From Rhodothermia bacterium (GTDB taxonomy: Bacteria; Bacteroidota; Rhodothermia; Rhodothermales; UBA2364): 64,000 nucleotides of DNA. The DNA lies in assembly GCA_017303715.1 (NCBI GenBank), contig JAFLBZ010000003.1, positions 124,001 through 188,000 on the forward strand. The letters are read 5' to 3'. The position numbers and the translations under genes were made by a program. Below, piece after piece: positions 44,901 to 53,813 of this stretch. The notes under the pieces are model-generated. The model ran no database searches and was not told where the DNA came from. It saw only the letters and a program-made list of their open reading frames with translations. The first letter of the stretch is position 1; each line of letters starts with the position of its first letter.

Positions 44901-47900
44901 GCTCTACCACGAACGACTCCCTGCTCACCACTTGGCGTGCCAGACTTGGATGGGTGAACATTGGTTATGAGTTATACTCAAGTTCAAGTACGGGTATTCC
45001 AGCGTCTTACGCAGAGTTGCCACAAATGTATCCCGTACTCATTCAGGACATTTTGCCGAACTATGACATAGAAGGATTATCGAAACGCGACCAGTCTGTA
45101 ACCACGCTAAACCTGTTTTTTGATCCGACCGATCGTGGGCCATACAATTATACGACTAATTTTGACCGATTCATTTCCGTGAGCGAACGGAAAAAGCTTT
45201 GGGGTGGTCTGGTACGAAGGCTTCCAGAAGCACAAACGGACTTTACCACACAGAATATTGAGTTTATTGAATTTATCTTCTCGCCCTATACCGATAAGGC
45301 CGGGCCAGATGCAAAAATGGTAATCAATCTTGGTTCCATTTCTGAAGATATTATACCCAATTCACGCCTCAATACAGAAGATGGCCTCTCGACCAAAGAG
45401 GTGAAGGCAGGTAATGAAATCACCGACAACTGGGGACGAATTTCCGGCGGGACGTTGAACAATATTCTGGGCATCGAAGACACTGCCGACCGACGTACAG
45501 AAGACTTGGGATTGGACGGACTTTCCTCTTATGATGACGCCACCAACGGCCCCCTCAAGGATAAGTTCAGCAACCTTTATAAAGACGCCCAAAGCCGGGT
45601 TTATACCGAGCAAACCTTCTTTAAGCGTTTTCTGGATGCGGTTAACCCTGCCAATAGCACCTCCAGCTATCGCAATACCGAACAATACCAACGCCTCTGG
45701 CAATCGGCCCTTGCAGACCCCTCTGCCGATGACTTTAAGGACTTCCGCGATGAAGCGTTGTGGAAGGACAATGACCCCGACAAGCTAAGTCGTTTTAACC
45801 ACCACTTTTCTGGATCAGAACTAAACTCACCACAAGGCCAGCGTGACATCTGGACAAAATCGCTTGGTTCCAGTATAATCCCAGACTCCGAGGATTTGAA
45901 CCAAAACAACAACCTAAACTTAGACAACAACTATTACCAATACGAAATCCCGCTCAACAAGGACGTATTGGAGCGCTTGGCGAGTCCTGAAGAAACCAAC
46001 GACTATATTGTCACCAAAACCGCCGAAGCCAAAGAGGGCGGCTCTCCGTGGTACAAAGTGAGTATCCCAATCAGAGATTTTATGTCGAAAGTGGGCAATA
46101 TCAATGGTTTTAACCTGATTCAGGCTATTCGGATTTGGTTGACGGGCTTTGAAGACAAGGGACAAGTACGGTTTTACACCTTCGAGTTGGTCGGTTCGCA
46201 ATGGCGGGAATCGAAATTGGTTGGTAACGAGACGGTGCGCAAAGAAACACCCTTGATAATCTCCAGCCTCAACAGCGAAGAAGATGCGGCCCGGTATGCA
46301 ACGCCAACCACGGCGATCGTCCAAGAAATCCGGAACTTCCAGAGCGGTTCCGCTTCCGTCCGAGCCGGAAGAGAACAAGCAATGGCCCTGAATGTGACCA
46401 ACCTCCAAGCGGGTGACCAACGAGCGGTTTATAAGACGTTTACAGAAGGATTAGACCTCCTGAAATACCGCAACCTTCGGATGTTTACACACATCGAAGG
46501 ACGGGACGCAAGTGGACGCCCGCTGCGCAAGGAAGACCAAAACTATGACGGTCTGCGCATGTTCATCCGCCTTGGCTCGGATGAAAATAAGAATTACTAT
46601 GAATACGAACTTCCCGTTACGCCTTATGAATTGGGCATAGGAGAAGTCGCAGACCCCGACAAACTTTGGCAAACCTATCAGAAAGTGGGCGATAAAACCA
46701 TTGATCTGAACTCCATGCACGTACAAATCCCGGATTTGATCTCGCTCAAATCATTCCGTGATCAGTTATTGGCGGAGGCACGCATCAAGGAAGGCCAAAT
46801 TGTTTGGAGTGATACCACCTATTTGCAGTTAATAGACAATCAGGAACAAGAAACGGGTTGGAGCGGCGCCAAACAAGCGTACTTGAAAGACATAAAAGCA
46901 CGATTGGCCATCAAAGGGAATCCAACCTTATCCCGCCTTACCTCTATTGTGATTGGAGTGCGAAATGTTCGGGAACCCATCAATGAAATAGGTTCGCTCC
47001 CGAATGGAAGGTCTAAACAATTCCAAAGTGTTACCTTATGGGCGAATGAGCTCCGTGTAACCGAATACGATGCCTTGAGTGGGAACGCTGGTGTGGCCAC
47101 GGCAAACATTCGCTTAGCGGACTTTGCGACCGTCAGCGCAAATGCCAATTACCGCGACGAGGGGTTTGGCTCGTTGGATAGCCAACTGGGGAACCGTTCA
47201 GGCCAAGCACAACGAGACTGGGGCATTACGACCAATGTGAACCTGCATAAACTTTTACCAGAGCGGTTCGGATGGAATATCCCCTTTAACTACTCCATCA
47301 AGTCGAATGTGGCTACGCCAAGATTTTTACCGGATCAGGGGGACTTACCGCTGAAGGAAAAAATTGCGTCTATCGAGGAAAACACCACGTTGGATGCACG
47401 GGAAAAGCAAGACCAAAAAGCGGCGCTCCTCGCACAAGCCGAAACGGTGAGCTTTAGCCAATCGCTCTCCGTACCCATTACAAAGTCAAATTCGCAATCA
47501 CCCATCGTCCGATACCTGCTCGACCCGCTGTCGTTGTCCTACCGCTGGTCAGATGGGAACAGCCGAAATCCACAAACCCGTGCAGACGAGAACTGGCAAT
47601 GGGGTGCAGCAACATCGTATAGCCTGAATTTGCAGCGGCTCAAAACTGTAAGACCGTTCCGATTTATCCCCAAAGATTTACCGATCTTGGGTGGACTGAA
47701 TGGGCTGCGTTTGGCCTATTTGCCCCAGAACATCAAAGCCGCTGCTTCTACCGATCGTAGCTTTAGGAGTAGCCAACAACGTCCACGTACCGACCAACAA
47801 ACGACGAAACCGGATGAATTGGCCTACCCTTTCCGAGAAACCCATGACTTTGGCATTCGCCGGACGTTCGACGTGACCTATAACCCACTCAGTTTTCTTT

Positions 47901-50125
47901 CTTTATCGTATCGAAACGAAACCAGTCAAACCTTCTTAAGTGGGCTGGACTCGCTTTTCTACGTAAAACACAAAAGCACACGAGACGAACAACTCTTTGT
48001 AAACAACCGTGCAAATGCGGAACTCGCGGTCAAAAATGATCCAGACAATTTGTATTTGTATGAGCGGATAGATCCGCGTTCCACGCAAGACGTTGTTCGT
48101 CAGTTATTTACCCGCAAGGCCGATATACGGGCAGACCGCCACGGCCAAGACTTTAGCGCCTCCTTTGATCCTAAGTTGGATCGGGTGAAATGGTTAGACT
48201 GGATGAACATCCAACCCATAACCTATAATGCTCGTTTTGATTGGGACAATGGCAATAAGACGGCAACTGACGTGGTGGGTGCAGGCGTGAGCAATACGGC
48301 AAGTTGGAAAGGCGGCGCCAATTTCCGGCTTAAAAACCTTTACGACAAGGTTCCGCTTTATAAAAAAGCAAAACAGGCAGACCAGCAAGACCGCACCCGC
48401 AGACAACAACAAGCCCGCGAACGACGTGAAACCCGCGAAATCGAAGGTCGCAAAGAACGGGCACGCCGAGAAGCCGCCGCAAGAGAACGCGAAGCAGCAA
48501 AGCAAGCCGCCAAAGAAGCAAAAAACAAACCCGCACCCACGCCTTCCTCCGAGGCAGCCGTACCTTCTAATAAACCCGCTGGTGAACAAACCAAGCCCGA
48601 TGAAACCCAAAAAGACCAACTAAAACCTGAATCAAACACAAAACCCGTCGTAGAAAAAGCGCCTCGTGACACCACGAAGACCAAAAAAAACTTCAACCTA
48701 CCGCTTCCGAACCCAAAACGGATTGCCCGATATGCGTTCTTGAAGGTTTTCTCTATTTCGGACTTGTCGTTCAGTTATTCCCGCAACACTGGAGCACAAA
48801 GCGGTAATCTACAAACCGGATATTACCTCTTTGGCGAAAATGTAACCCCTTGGAATTACCGCTTTGGTCTCACGTCTTTGCTCCCTGCCGATACGCTGAC
48901 CCGTGTGAACAATACACGTTTACAAATCAGCGACCAGATTAGGAACAGCACGCAGTATGGCTTACGCGGCTCCATAGAGTTATCGCAAGACCTTCGGGTG
49001 GATTTGACGAGCGATGTCAACTTCGAGGATGCCAATCGGATTGCCTATAAAATTCAGGACGATTCCCCCAGACTACTGCAAGACACGAATTTGAGCGGAA
49101 AAGCACGCGCCTCGGTTTGGGCCATTGGTGCAAGTTATAACGCAATGGTACAGGATCAGTTTGGTAAGTTTAAGGCACTCCAAAAAGCTTTCCCGGGCGA
49201 AACACAGTTTGCAGTGACCGACGGCGCTGCGGGTGTTTTGACCAATCAATCCGTCAGCGAGAGTTTTAGAAAAGGCTTTCTAACCGCACTTGGTAGCCGA
49301 ACCTTTGACAAAAAGGGATATTTACCCATTCCTTTACCCAATTGGAACATCAGCTATAACGGCCTTCAAAGGCTGCCTTTCCTAACAAAATTGGTGCAAA
49401 GTGCTACACTACGGCATGGGTACTCCACCAGCTACGACATGGATTACCGCAATAACCCACGTGAGGGCAAAGAAGAAGAAATTACCTTTACGGGTGTTAA
49501 TCCGAACGGGCAAGACATTACTTATGCCATCAACTACGCACTACCGGGAGAAGAAGTGAGTGGTGTGCGAATTAACGAGCGCTTTAGCCCATTAATTGAG
49601 ATGGATTTGCGGTTTAAGAATGGCATCCAAGCCACGACCAAGTGGTCTAAATCCAATGCCTACACCTTTGGAACGACCAACTACGACCTCTCGAAGATCG
49701 AAACCAACGAATTTGAGTTCAGAACCAGCTATTCTAAAACGGGGATGACTCTTCCTTTCAAACTTCCCTTCATGAAGACCAATCGTTTGAACAATACCAT
49801 CCGGTTCAGTTTCTCGATTGGCCTACGCGAAAACAAGGAAAGTTCCTTCCCCCTCAAGAAAAGTTTGGAACAAGCCTTACGTGCAGACTACGAAGCGACC
49901 GCACGGGGTGGAAGCCTCAACTGGGAAGGTTTTGCGTTTGAGCCGACCATCTCGCGCTCACAACGCACCATAGATGCCGAGCCACGCTTGTCGTATCAGT
50001 TCTCGGCACGGGTCACCGCAGATGCCTTCCTTACCTATTCCAACCGAACAGGTAAAGACCGAACAGAGCCAAACCTGAGTACTTTGAAAGGTGGTTTTAA
50101 CTTCCGCGTGAGTATTTCCAACTAA
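41936..50125 (+). CDS. sprA: SprA, outer-membrane translocon of the type IX secretion system
   Basis: A 2729-residue outer-membrane protein of the SprA/SOV family, the 36-strand channel through which type IX cargo crosses the outer membrane (and gliding motility adhesins where present). Family marks visible: the N-terminal motifs SGFSLNYQIPGGQ, the many DxFGI/NLFGIRASYNYQD strands, TSLFRLNL-type repeats such as NLHKLLPERFGWNIPFNYSI, and a C-terminal barrel end FNFRVSISN. The signal-like segment follows ATG 41936 (FLNFLLSALGIGSFLF), so I start there rather than at 41900. Around residues 2140-2255 a highly charged Arg/Lys/Glu/Gln-rich then Lys/Pro-rich insertion interrupts the barrel, unusual for the family. 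PorU2 at 57425 is a likely partner. Confidence 0.93.
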   Translation: MPTPIRFLNFLLSALGIGSFLFLCVAASMPPPLAAKNMTPENGWYILTTANGKVQLIKAAPNLPVLASENRQAPLPVLDAPLAKRRISRSDTDTVKVRLPKDLPTRVAQPMNTDTLRQVLKPDSTSKVLPDSMRTARDTLRLVPRYITSKSRLGLMADPRFRRNRPFSTPIPTTWKHDVQLDSLSQSFFVRDVVGNQEVRYTTRAELGTFLTSRRQELIEQNFRTLSSQRTELRQSRRSSGFSLNYQIPGGQNSAFTTIFGKPEVDLRVTGQADIDAGFERQTTDDPSRIAPTRTDPLFKQNLRLGVRGTVGDKLSIDVNWDTQRQFEYENQLRLVYTGYEDEIIKRIEAGNVTLDSRSSLINGGRSLFGIRTDLKLGGIDLTVVASQQKGNGSTLELEGGAESEQIKIRAFDYEDNTHYFMGYYFRSRFESTFASPPTAVTTIREINRIEVWKQNIQLNNPNQSNLRQVVAFADLGEPRTVVTDPTGVHNQFPDGEPNDPDYFYTKPNLGRLRDGQIAVKDVVTNSNIYQEGPFQLLRQNVDYSIDQYRGFITLTSRLSPDEALAVAYEYTDVNGDIHTVGDLTSSSSSSSGGGLTDTRLVLKLLRRQKPQPTDVTWPLTLRNIYRLPASNLQEENFKLRIQYDKAGQRPDEKIPGLSVPNEPQLLEMLGLDRISRSNYSKSDTEVDFDTGTLDARNGRIIFPYLEPFGQRIRDIIEGRAYKNTQAGNVVVKDFAFDTLYTAQPSVARTLSQYDIYNITGSASGGVQSSYNLGFALVEGSVRVFANNNELNPADYTVNYEFGSIEILNPAYLTPGNKIRITYERQQFTALEQKNLFGIRASYNYQDRLLFGATAMRLKEKPNTDKFRIGQEPIANRIWGFDGSYNAKPRWLTRAIDALPLIQTRAESSIDFRAEFAHFSPENAATLAFERKQRQLRDSGRDFAEDEKKGEISYIDDFEGIRNPISLANAGNWTLSSAPDSLDKFRIGRSTTNDSLLTTWRARLGWVNIGYELYSSSSTGIPASYAELPQMYPVLIQDILPNYDIEGLSKRDQSVTTLNLFFDPTDRGPYNYTTNFDRFISVSERKKLWGGLVRRLPEAQTDFTTQNIEFIEFIFSPYTDKAGPDAKMVINLGSISEDIIPNSRLNTEDGLSTKEVKAGNEITDNWGRISGGTLNNILGIEDTADRRTEDLGLDGLSSYDDATNGPLKDKFSNLYKDAQSRVYTEQTFFKRFLDAVNPANSTSSYRNTEQYQRLWQSALADPSADDFKDFRDEALWKDNDPDKLSRFNHHFSGSELNSPQGQRDIWTKSLGSSIIPDSEDLNQNNNLNLDNNYYQYEIPLNKDVLERLASPEETNDYIVTKTAEAKEGGSPWYKVSIPIRDFMSKVGNINGFNLIQAIRIWLTGFEDKGQVRFYTFELVGSQWRESKLVGNETVRKETPLIISSLNSEEDAARYATPTTAIVQEIRNFQSGSASVRAGREQAMALNVTNLQAGDQRAVYKTFTEGLDLLKYRNLRMFTHIEGRDASGRPLRKEDQNYDGLRMFIRLGSDENKNYYEYELPVTPYELGIGEVADPDKLWQTYQKVGDKTIDLNSMHVQIPDLISLKSFRDQLLAEARIKEGQIVWSDTTYLQLIDNQEQETGWSGAKQAYLKDIKARLAIKGNPTLSRLTSIVIGVRNVREPINEIGSLPNGRSKQFQSVTLWANELRVTEYDALSGNAGVATANIRLADFATVSANANYRDEGFGSLDSQLGNRSGQAQRDWGITTNVNLHKLLPERFGWNIPFNYSIKSNVATPRFLPDQGDLPLKEKIASIEENTTLDAREKQDQKAALLAQAETVSFSQSLSVPITKSNSQSPIVRYLLDPLSLSYRWSDGNSRNPQTRADENWQWGAATSYSLNLQRLKTVRPFRFIPKDLPILGGLNGLRLAYLPQNIKAAASTDRSFRSSQQRPRTDQQTTKPDELAYPFRETHDFGIRRTFDVTYNPLSFLSLSYRNETSQTFLSGLDSLFYVKHKSTRDEQLFVNNRANAELAVKNDPDNLYLYERIDPRSTQDVVRQLFTRKADIRADRHGQDFSASFDPKLDRVKWLDWMNIQPITYNARFDWDNGNKTATDVVGAGVSNTASWKGGANFRLKNLYDKVPLYKKAKQADQQDRTRRQQQARERRETREIEGRKERARREAAAREREAAKQAAKEAKNKPAPTPSSEAAVPSNKPAGEQTKPDETQKDQLKPESNTKPVVEKAPRDTTKTKKNFNLPLPNPKRIARYAFLKVFSISDLSFSYSRNTGAQSGNLQTGYYLFGENVTPWNYRFGLTSLLPADTLTRVNNTRLQISDQIRNSTQYGLRGSIELSQDLRVDLTSDVNFEDANRIAYKIQDDSPRLLQDTNLSGKARASVWAIGASYNAMVQDQFGKFKALQKAFPGETQFAVTDGAAGVLTNQSVSESFRKGFLTALGSRTFDKKGYLPIPLPNWNISYNGLQRLPFLTKLVQSATLRHGYSTSYDMDYRNNPREGKEEEITFTGVNPNGQDITYAINYALPGEEVSGVRINERFSPLIEMDLRFKNGIQATTKWSKSNAYTFGTTNYDLSKIETNEFEFRTSYSKTGMTLPFKLPFMKTNRLNNTIRFSFSIGLRENKESSFPLKKSLEQALRADYEATARGGSLNWEGFAFEPTISRSQRTIDAEPRLSYQFSARVTADAFLTYSNRTGKDRTEPNLSTLKGGFNFRVSISN

Positions 50126-50274
50126 CCTTAGCGCTGATCTTGTTTTGGTTAACAAAAAAAAAGAGGCAATACGTAGCCTTCTCCGGAATAATTCGCGCTG
50201 GCGTAACGTATTTATTGTGCATAAAACCGTACATTGGACGTAACGATGAACATCCTTCTTAGAATGGAAGCACC

Positions 50275-50853
50275 ATGAAAAAAGTAAGCCTACTTCTGCT
50301 GGCCTTTGCCCCAATTTGCCTTTTGGCACAGCACTCGGTTGTAAGCAAAGGCACATGGGAAGTTGGGGGGCAGATACGCTATGCACGTAGTAGCTTTAAC
50401 CCCACAAATGACCCTACTGTCCAAGACTTCACATCCGATGTAAGGGTTTTCAACCTTTATCCAGATGTACAGTATTTTGTGTTAGAAGGGCTTGGCATAG
50501 GCTTCCAAATGGCTTATGGAACCGTAAAAGACCTAAAACGAACCGATCAACCCCGAAGCCATTCCTATGCCGTTGGGCCAAAAGTGGCGTATTACCGCAA
50601 AATAACACCTGCAATTTATCCCTTTATTGCAGCACGTTACAAAGTGGAACGTAGCCAAACAGGAGCCTTTAAACAAGAAGGGCATGGTTATGGTGGTTCT
50701 ATTGGATTGCTTTGGATGGCAAACTCACATGTAGGGCTTATATTAGACGCTTTTTCGGACAAGGCATTTTCGCCTAATACCAACAATCCAACCTACCACT
50801 CAACCTATAAGGAAAAAGGGCTTAGACTCGGTTTATCTGTATTTTTCCATTGA
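50275..50853 (+). CDS. outer-membrane beta-barrel (OmpW/PF13505-like) protein
   Basis: A 192-residue protein with signal peptide ([19 protein letters not shown]) and an eight-strand barrel pattern: [80 protein letters not shown], and a terminal [11 protein letters not shown] ending in an aromatic/His residue. A common Bacteroidota class of unknown transport or scaffold role. Its stop overlaps the lipB start (ATGA), so the two are coupled even though the products are unrelated. Confidence 0.75.
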   Translation: MKKVSLLLLAFAPICLLAQHSVVSKGTWEVGGQIRYARSSFNPTNDPTVQDFTSDVRVFNLYPDVQYFVLEGLGIGFQMAYGTVKDLKRTDQPRSHSYAVGPKVAYYRKITPAIYPFIAARYKVERSQTGAFKQEGHGYGGSIGLLWMANSHVGLILDAFSDKAFSPNTNNPTYHSTYKEKGLRLGLSVFFH

Positions 50854-51653
50854 TGTCTCCCATGCTTCATCCACTTTTACAAGAACCGGTACCACAACGC
50901 CGTGTGGTTATTTGTCATCTCGGTCGTGTTTCCTACGACGAGGCTTGGCGTCTTCAGCAAAACCTGCAATCCAAGCTCATTTGGGCCAAGCGACACGATC
51001 CTGCCATAACACTCCCCCATGTGATGTTGTTTGTAGAACATCCACATGTTTATACCTTGGGTAAAAATGGCCAAGCCAAGAACCTTTTGCTCTCCGAAGA
51101 ACAACTTGCGGCAATCGAGGCCACTTTTTTCCACATAGATCGTGGTGGAGACATTACGTATCATGGCCCCGGACAGTTGGTTGGGTATCCTATTCTAGAC
51201 CTTGATCGGTTTTTTACAGACCTTGGGAAGTATTTGCGATTGCTCGAAGAAGCCATTATCCAGACTTGTGCGGATTATGGTATTCAAGGGCGGCGCGTCG
51301 CTGGACGAACGGGCGTTTGGGTGGGGCCTGATGACCAAGGCGCGGAACGCAAAATCTGTGCAATGGGCATTCGGTGTAGTCGCTGGGTCTCAATGCATGG
51401 TTTTGCCTTTAATCTCAATACGAACCTCGATTATTTTTCGTACATTGTACCCTGTGGCATTGGTGATCGTGGCGTAACTTCTGTTGCAAAGGAATTAGGG
51501 TCTTTTGCACAAGAAGAAGACCTCCGAACCCAATTTGCTGCCCATTTTTCGACACAATTCGAGGCAGAAACCGAAATCCTCGCCTCGGAGGAGGCCGAGC
51601 AATTCCTCTCGGCGTTTTTGGCATTTGAACCACAAATAGCATCCTTCACTTAA
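50850..51653 (+). CDS. lipB: octanoyltransferase (lipoate biosynthesis)
   Basis: Transfers octanoate from acyl-ACP to lipoyl domains of E2 and GcvH proteins. The family core is intact: [14 protein letters not shown] (61-74), [21 protein letters not shown] (98-117 region), the conserved K168 in [10 protein letters not shown] and the catalytic C202 in [11 protein letters not shown]. Length 267 aa, including about 30 N-terminal residues before the core; a second Met at 50862 is an alternative start. No lipA is adjacent. Cytoplasmic. Confidence 0.95.
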   Translation: MMSPMLHPLLQEPVPQRRVVICHLGRVSYDEAWRLQQNLQSKLIWAKRHDPAITLPHVMLFVEHPHVYTLGKNGQAKNLLLSEEQLAAIEATFFHIDRGGDITYHGPGQLVGYPILDLDRFFTDLGKYLRLLEEAIIQTCADYGIQGRRVAGRTGVWVGPDDQGAERKICAMGIRCSRWVSMHGFAFNLNTNLDYFSYIVPCGIGDRGVTSVAKELGSFAQEEDLRTQFAAHFSTQFEAETEILASEEAEQFLSAFLAFEPQIASFT

Positions 51654-51669
51654 AAAAACAAGAATTACA

Positions 51670-52011
51670 ATGGCATTCGATCTTAAAGCCTTCACCTTAG
51701 AACTGATGGCAGAGTCCGTTTTCTATGATGACGAGTATGGCCTCTTTTCAAACGTGATCTTAATTGACAAAGCAAACAACCGTGAAGCCTACTACGCCTA
51801 CTACGATCCAGAAAAAGATGATTTTGTGATCGAAGTGGCCAATGCGTGGGAAGAATTGGCCGAAGAAGAGTACCAAATTGCAAGCGCTGGCGAAGAACAT
51901 AGCCGCTACGAATCTGTGGAAGAACTTTCCGCAAAACTGCTCGAAATGGCCGAAGCCGGCGATTTGGAACCTAAAGTGATGATCATCTTCGAAGATGATG
52001 AAGAAGCCTAA
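51670..52011 (+). CDS. small acidic protein of unknown function
   Basis: A 113-residue, strongly acidic, cytoplasmic protein: MAFDLKAFTLELMAESVFYD opens it, a YYAYYDPEKDDFVIEV strand follows, and the tail has VEELSAKLLEMAEAGDLEPK then IFEDDEEA. No family is recognised. It starts 16 bases after lipB and is closed by a strong terminator, so it is the last gene of the barrel-lipB transcript. The pattern of alternating acidic helices with aromatic strands suggests a small adaptor or decoy-like protein, but that is speculation. Confidence 0.65.
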   Translation: MAFDLKAFTLELMAESVFYDDEYGLFSNVILIDKANNREAYYAYYDPEKDDFVIEVANAWEELAEEEYQIASAGEEHSRYESVEELSAKLLEMAEAGDLEPKVMIIFEDDEEA

Positions 52012-52038
52012 GGTTCCACGTACATTCTATGCATTCGT

Positions 52039-52065
52039 GGAGGCTTTTAACGAGCCTCCTTTTTT
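52039..52065 (+). terminator. intrinsic terminator of the lipB transcript
   Basis: GGAGGCT (52039-52045) pairs perfectly with AGCCTCC (52053-52059), seven-base loop, six T. It stands three bases from the end of the convergent trpE gene. Confidence 0.9.
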
Positions 52066-52067
52066 GT

Positions 52068-53561
52068 TTAGATCCGTCCGGCAGCACGAAAAACAGCTTT
52101 CCGCAATGCCATAGACTTGTTTACGGTCTCGTCAAACTCGGCTTGCGGGTCTGAATCTGCAACCAAGCCAGCACCGGCTTGTATAAATATTCGATTTCCT
52201 TTCACCACCATGGTTCTCAGGGCAATGCACGAATCCATGTTATTGGAGAAATCCAAGTAACCAATTGCACCGGAATACACCCCACGTTTGGTAGGCTCAA
52301 GTTCGTCTATTATTTCCATTGCCCGCACTTTAGGCGCACCCGAAACTGTTCCTGCCGGAAAACAAGCGGCCAAGACATCCAAAGCGCCCTTTTCGGGTTT
52401 AAGCGTGCCCGTCACCAACGAAACGAGGTGCATGACATGGGAGTACCGTGCAACATAGGCATAGTCCTCCACATTGACCGAACCATACTCACACACCCGA
52501 CTCAGATCGTTCCGGCCCAAATCCACCAGCATCAAATGTTCTGCCCGCTCCTTGGGATCTGCAAGCAGGGCTACTTCGAGTGCTCGGTCTTCGGCTATGG
52601 TTGCACCACGAGGCCGGGTTCCGGCAATCGGCAATACTTTGGCTTTTCCGTCTTCGATAGACACCACATCTTCCGGCGAAGACCCAACCAAGGTAAAGTC
52701 CACAAAGTCCAAAAAGAACAAGTAGGGTGAAGGATTCACCTGACGGAGCGCACGGTATAAATTAAAGGCATCGCCCTCGAAAGCCATCTCAAAGCGTTGT
52801 GAAACTACCACTTGAAAGATATCCCCTTCATAAATATATTGCTTGCTTTTCTCAACGGCGGCTTTATACTGTTCTGGCGTTTGGTTTGAGAGCACCTCCT
52901 CATGCAAAAGCCGGATGGGAGGCGGTGCAGCAAAACGGATCCGAGAAAGGTCTTCTTCTAAGGTTTCCAATTTCTGGAAGGCTTTATGATAGGCTTCTTC
53001 ATGGGTGCAGTTTGGATGAATAAAAGCGTTGGCGATCAGCACCATCTCATGCCTTACATGGTCAAAAGCCACCAAGCTGTCGTAAAAACACCAAACAGCA
53101 TCTGGAAGCCCTAAGTCATCTTTCGGCATATCCGGCAGATGTTCTAAAAGTCGAACGGTATCGTATCCCATAAACCCAACCGCACCAGCCGTTAGTCTTG
53201 GAAGTTCTGGCGCTTTTATCTCTACATAACGATCCAACATCTCCTGAAGTACCTTATAAACATTTGCCTTTTCAAAGGTGACGTCCTCATCATCCCTAAG
53301 AGAGGTTCTATGCACGACTTCTCCGCGTGCTGTCACTGTACAATATGGGTTTTTGCCAATAAAAGAGTATCGGGCAATGTGTTCACCACCTTCAACACTT
53401 TCCAACAAGAAGGCTGCTTTTCCGGTCTCGCGTAGGGCTAAAAAAGCAGAAACAGGCGTCACCAAATCTGCATTAAGGCGTTTATATATGGGGATAACCA
53501 ATTCTTGGCCTTCCGGCAACGGGTGTTGAAGGATGAGTTCTTTAAAAGCTGCAAAGGTCAT
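52068..53561 (-). CDS. trpE: anthranilate synthase component I
   Basis: Converts chorismate to anthranilate with ammonia from the component II amidotransferase (first committed step to tryptophan). N-terminal tryptophan-sensing part includes LLESVEGGEHIARYSFIG, with the LLES feedback motif; catalytic core segments are GDIFQVVVSQRFE, SPYLFFLDF, GSSPEDVV, PIAGTRPRG, DLGRNDLSRVC, HLVSLVTG, CFPAGTVSGAPKVRAM and GAIGYLDF. Length 497 aa is normal. No trpG, trpD or trpC is adjacent, so the pathway is scattered or in another cluster. It is preceded by a terminator-like hairpin 66 bases upstream. Confidence 0.95.
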   Translation of the reverse strand: MTFAAFKELILQHPLPEGQELVIPIYKRLNADLVTPVSAFLALRETGKAAFLLESVEGGEHIARYSFIGKNPYCTVTARGEVVHRTSLRDDEDVTFEKANVYKVLQEMLDRYVEIKAPELPRLTAGAVGFMGYDTVRLLEHLPDMPKDDLGLPDAVWCFYDSLVAFDHVRHEMVLIANAFIHPNCTHEEAYHKAFQKLETLEEDLSRIRFAAPPPIRLLHEEVLSNQTPEQYKAAVEKSKQYIYEGDIFQVVVSQRFEMAFEGDAFNLYRALRQVNPSPYLFFLDFVDFTLVGSSPEDVVSIEDGKAKVLPIAGTRPRGATIAEDRALEVALLADPKERAEHLMLVDLGRNDLSRVCEYGSVNVEDYAYVARYSHVMHLVSLVTGTLKPEKGALDVLAACFPAGTVSGAPKVRAMEIIDELEPTKRGVYSGAIGYLDFSNNMDSCIALRTMVVKGNRIFIQAGAGLVADSDPQAEFDETVNKSMALRKAVFRAAGRI

Positions 53562-53621
53562 TTTCTCGTTTTTGAATAAACATTTTGTACGTAAGGCCCA
53601 AATCTTTCGTGGTGGTCAGCA

Positions 53622-53656
53622 TAAAAAAAGCCCCCACGTTGAGGTGGGAGGCTTTT
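53622..53656 (-). terminator. terminator between the acyl-CoA synthetase and trpE, possible attenuator
   Basis: On the minus strand the hairpin AAAGCC-T-CCCAC / GTGGG-G-GGCTTT (one internal mismatch) is followed by seven T, a good intrinsic terminator. It ends 60 bases upstream of trpE and about 160 bases after the synthetase gene, so it could close the upstream transcript or act as a leader terminator for trpE. A 31-codon open frame before it (ATG near 53753) contains just one Trp codon, which is too weak to call an attenuator peptide. Confidence 0.75.
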
Positions 53657-53813
53657 ACATCAGCATTTCGCAAAATAAACATCTATACACCGAGCCTTCC
53701 ATCTTAGGGAAATATAAGAAGATATTGCCAATAGGACGGCGATTGTGTGGTGCATAACCACGTCTTAAAAATAAGTGATAGTGGACGAGGAAAGCAAGTC
53801 ATTTTTACATGAT

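Noticed and set aside
53660..53753. A 31-codon leader peptide before trpE
   Set aside because: Only one Trp codon, no adjacent alternative hairpin evident, and no conservation evidence.
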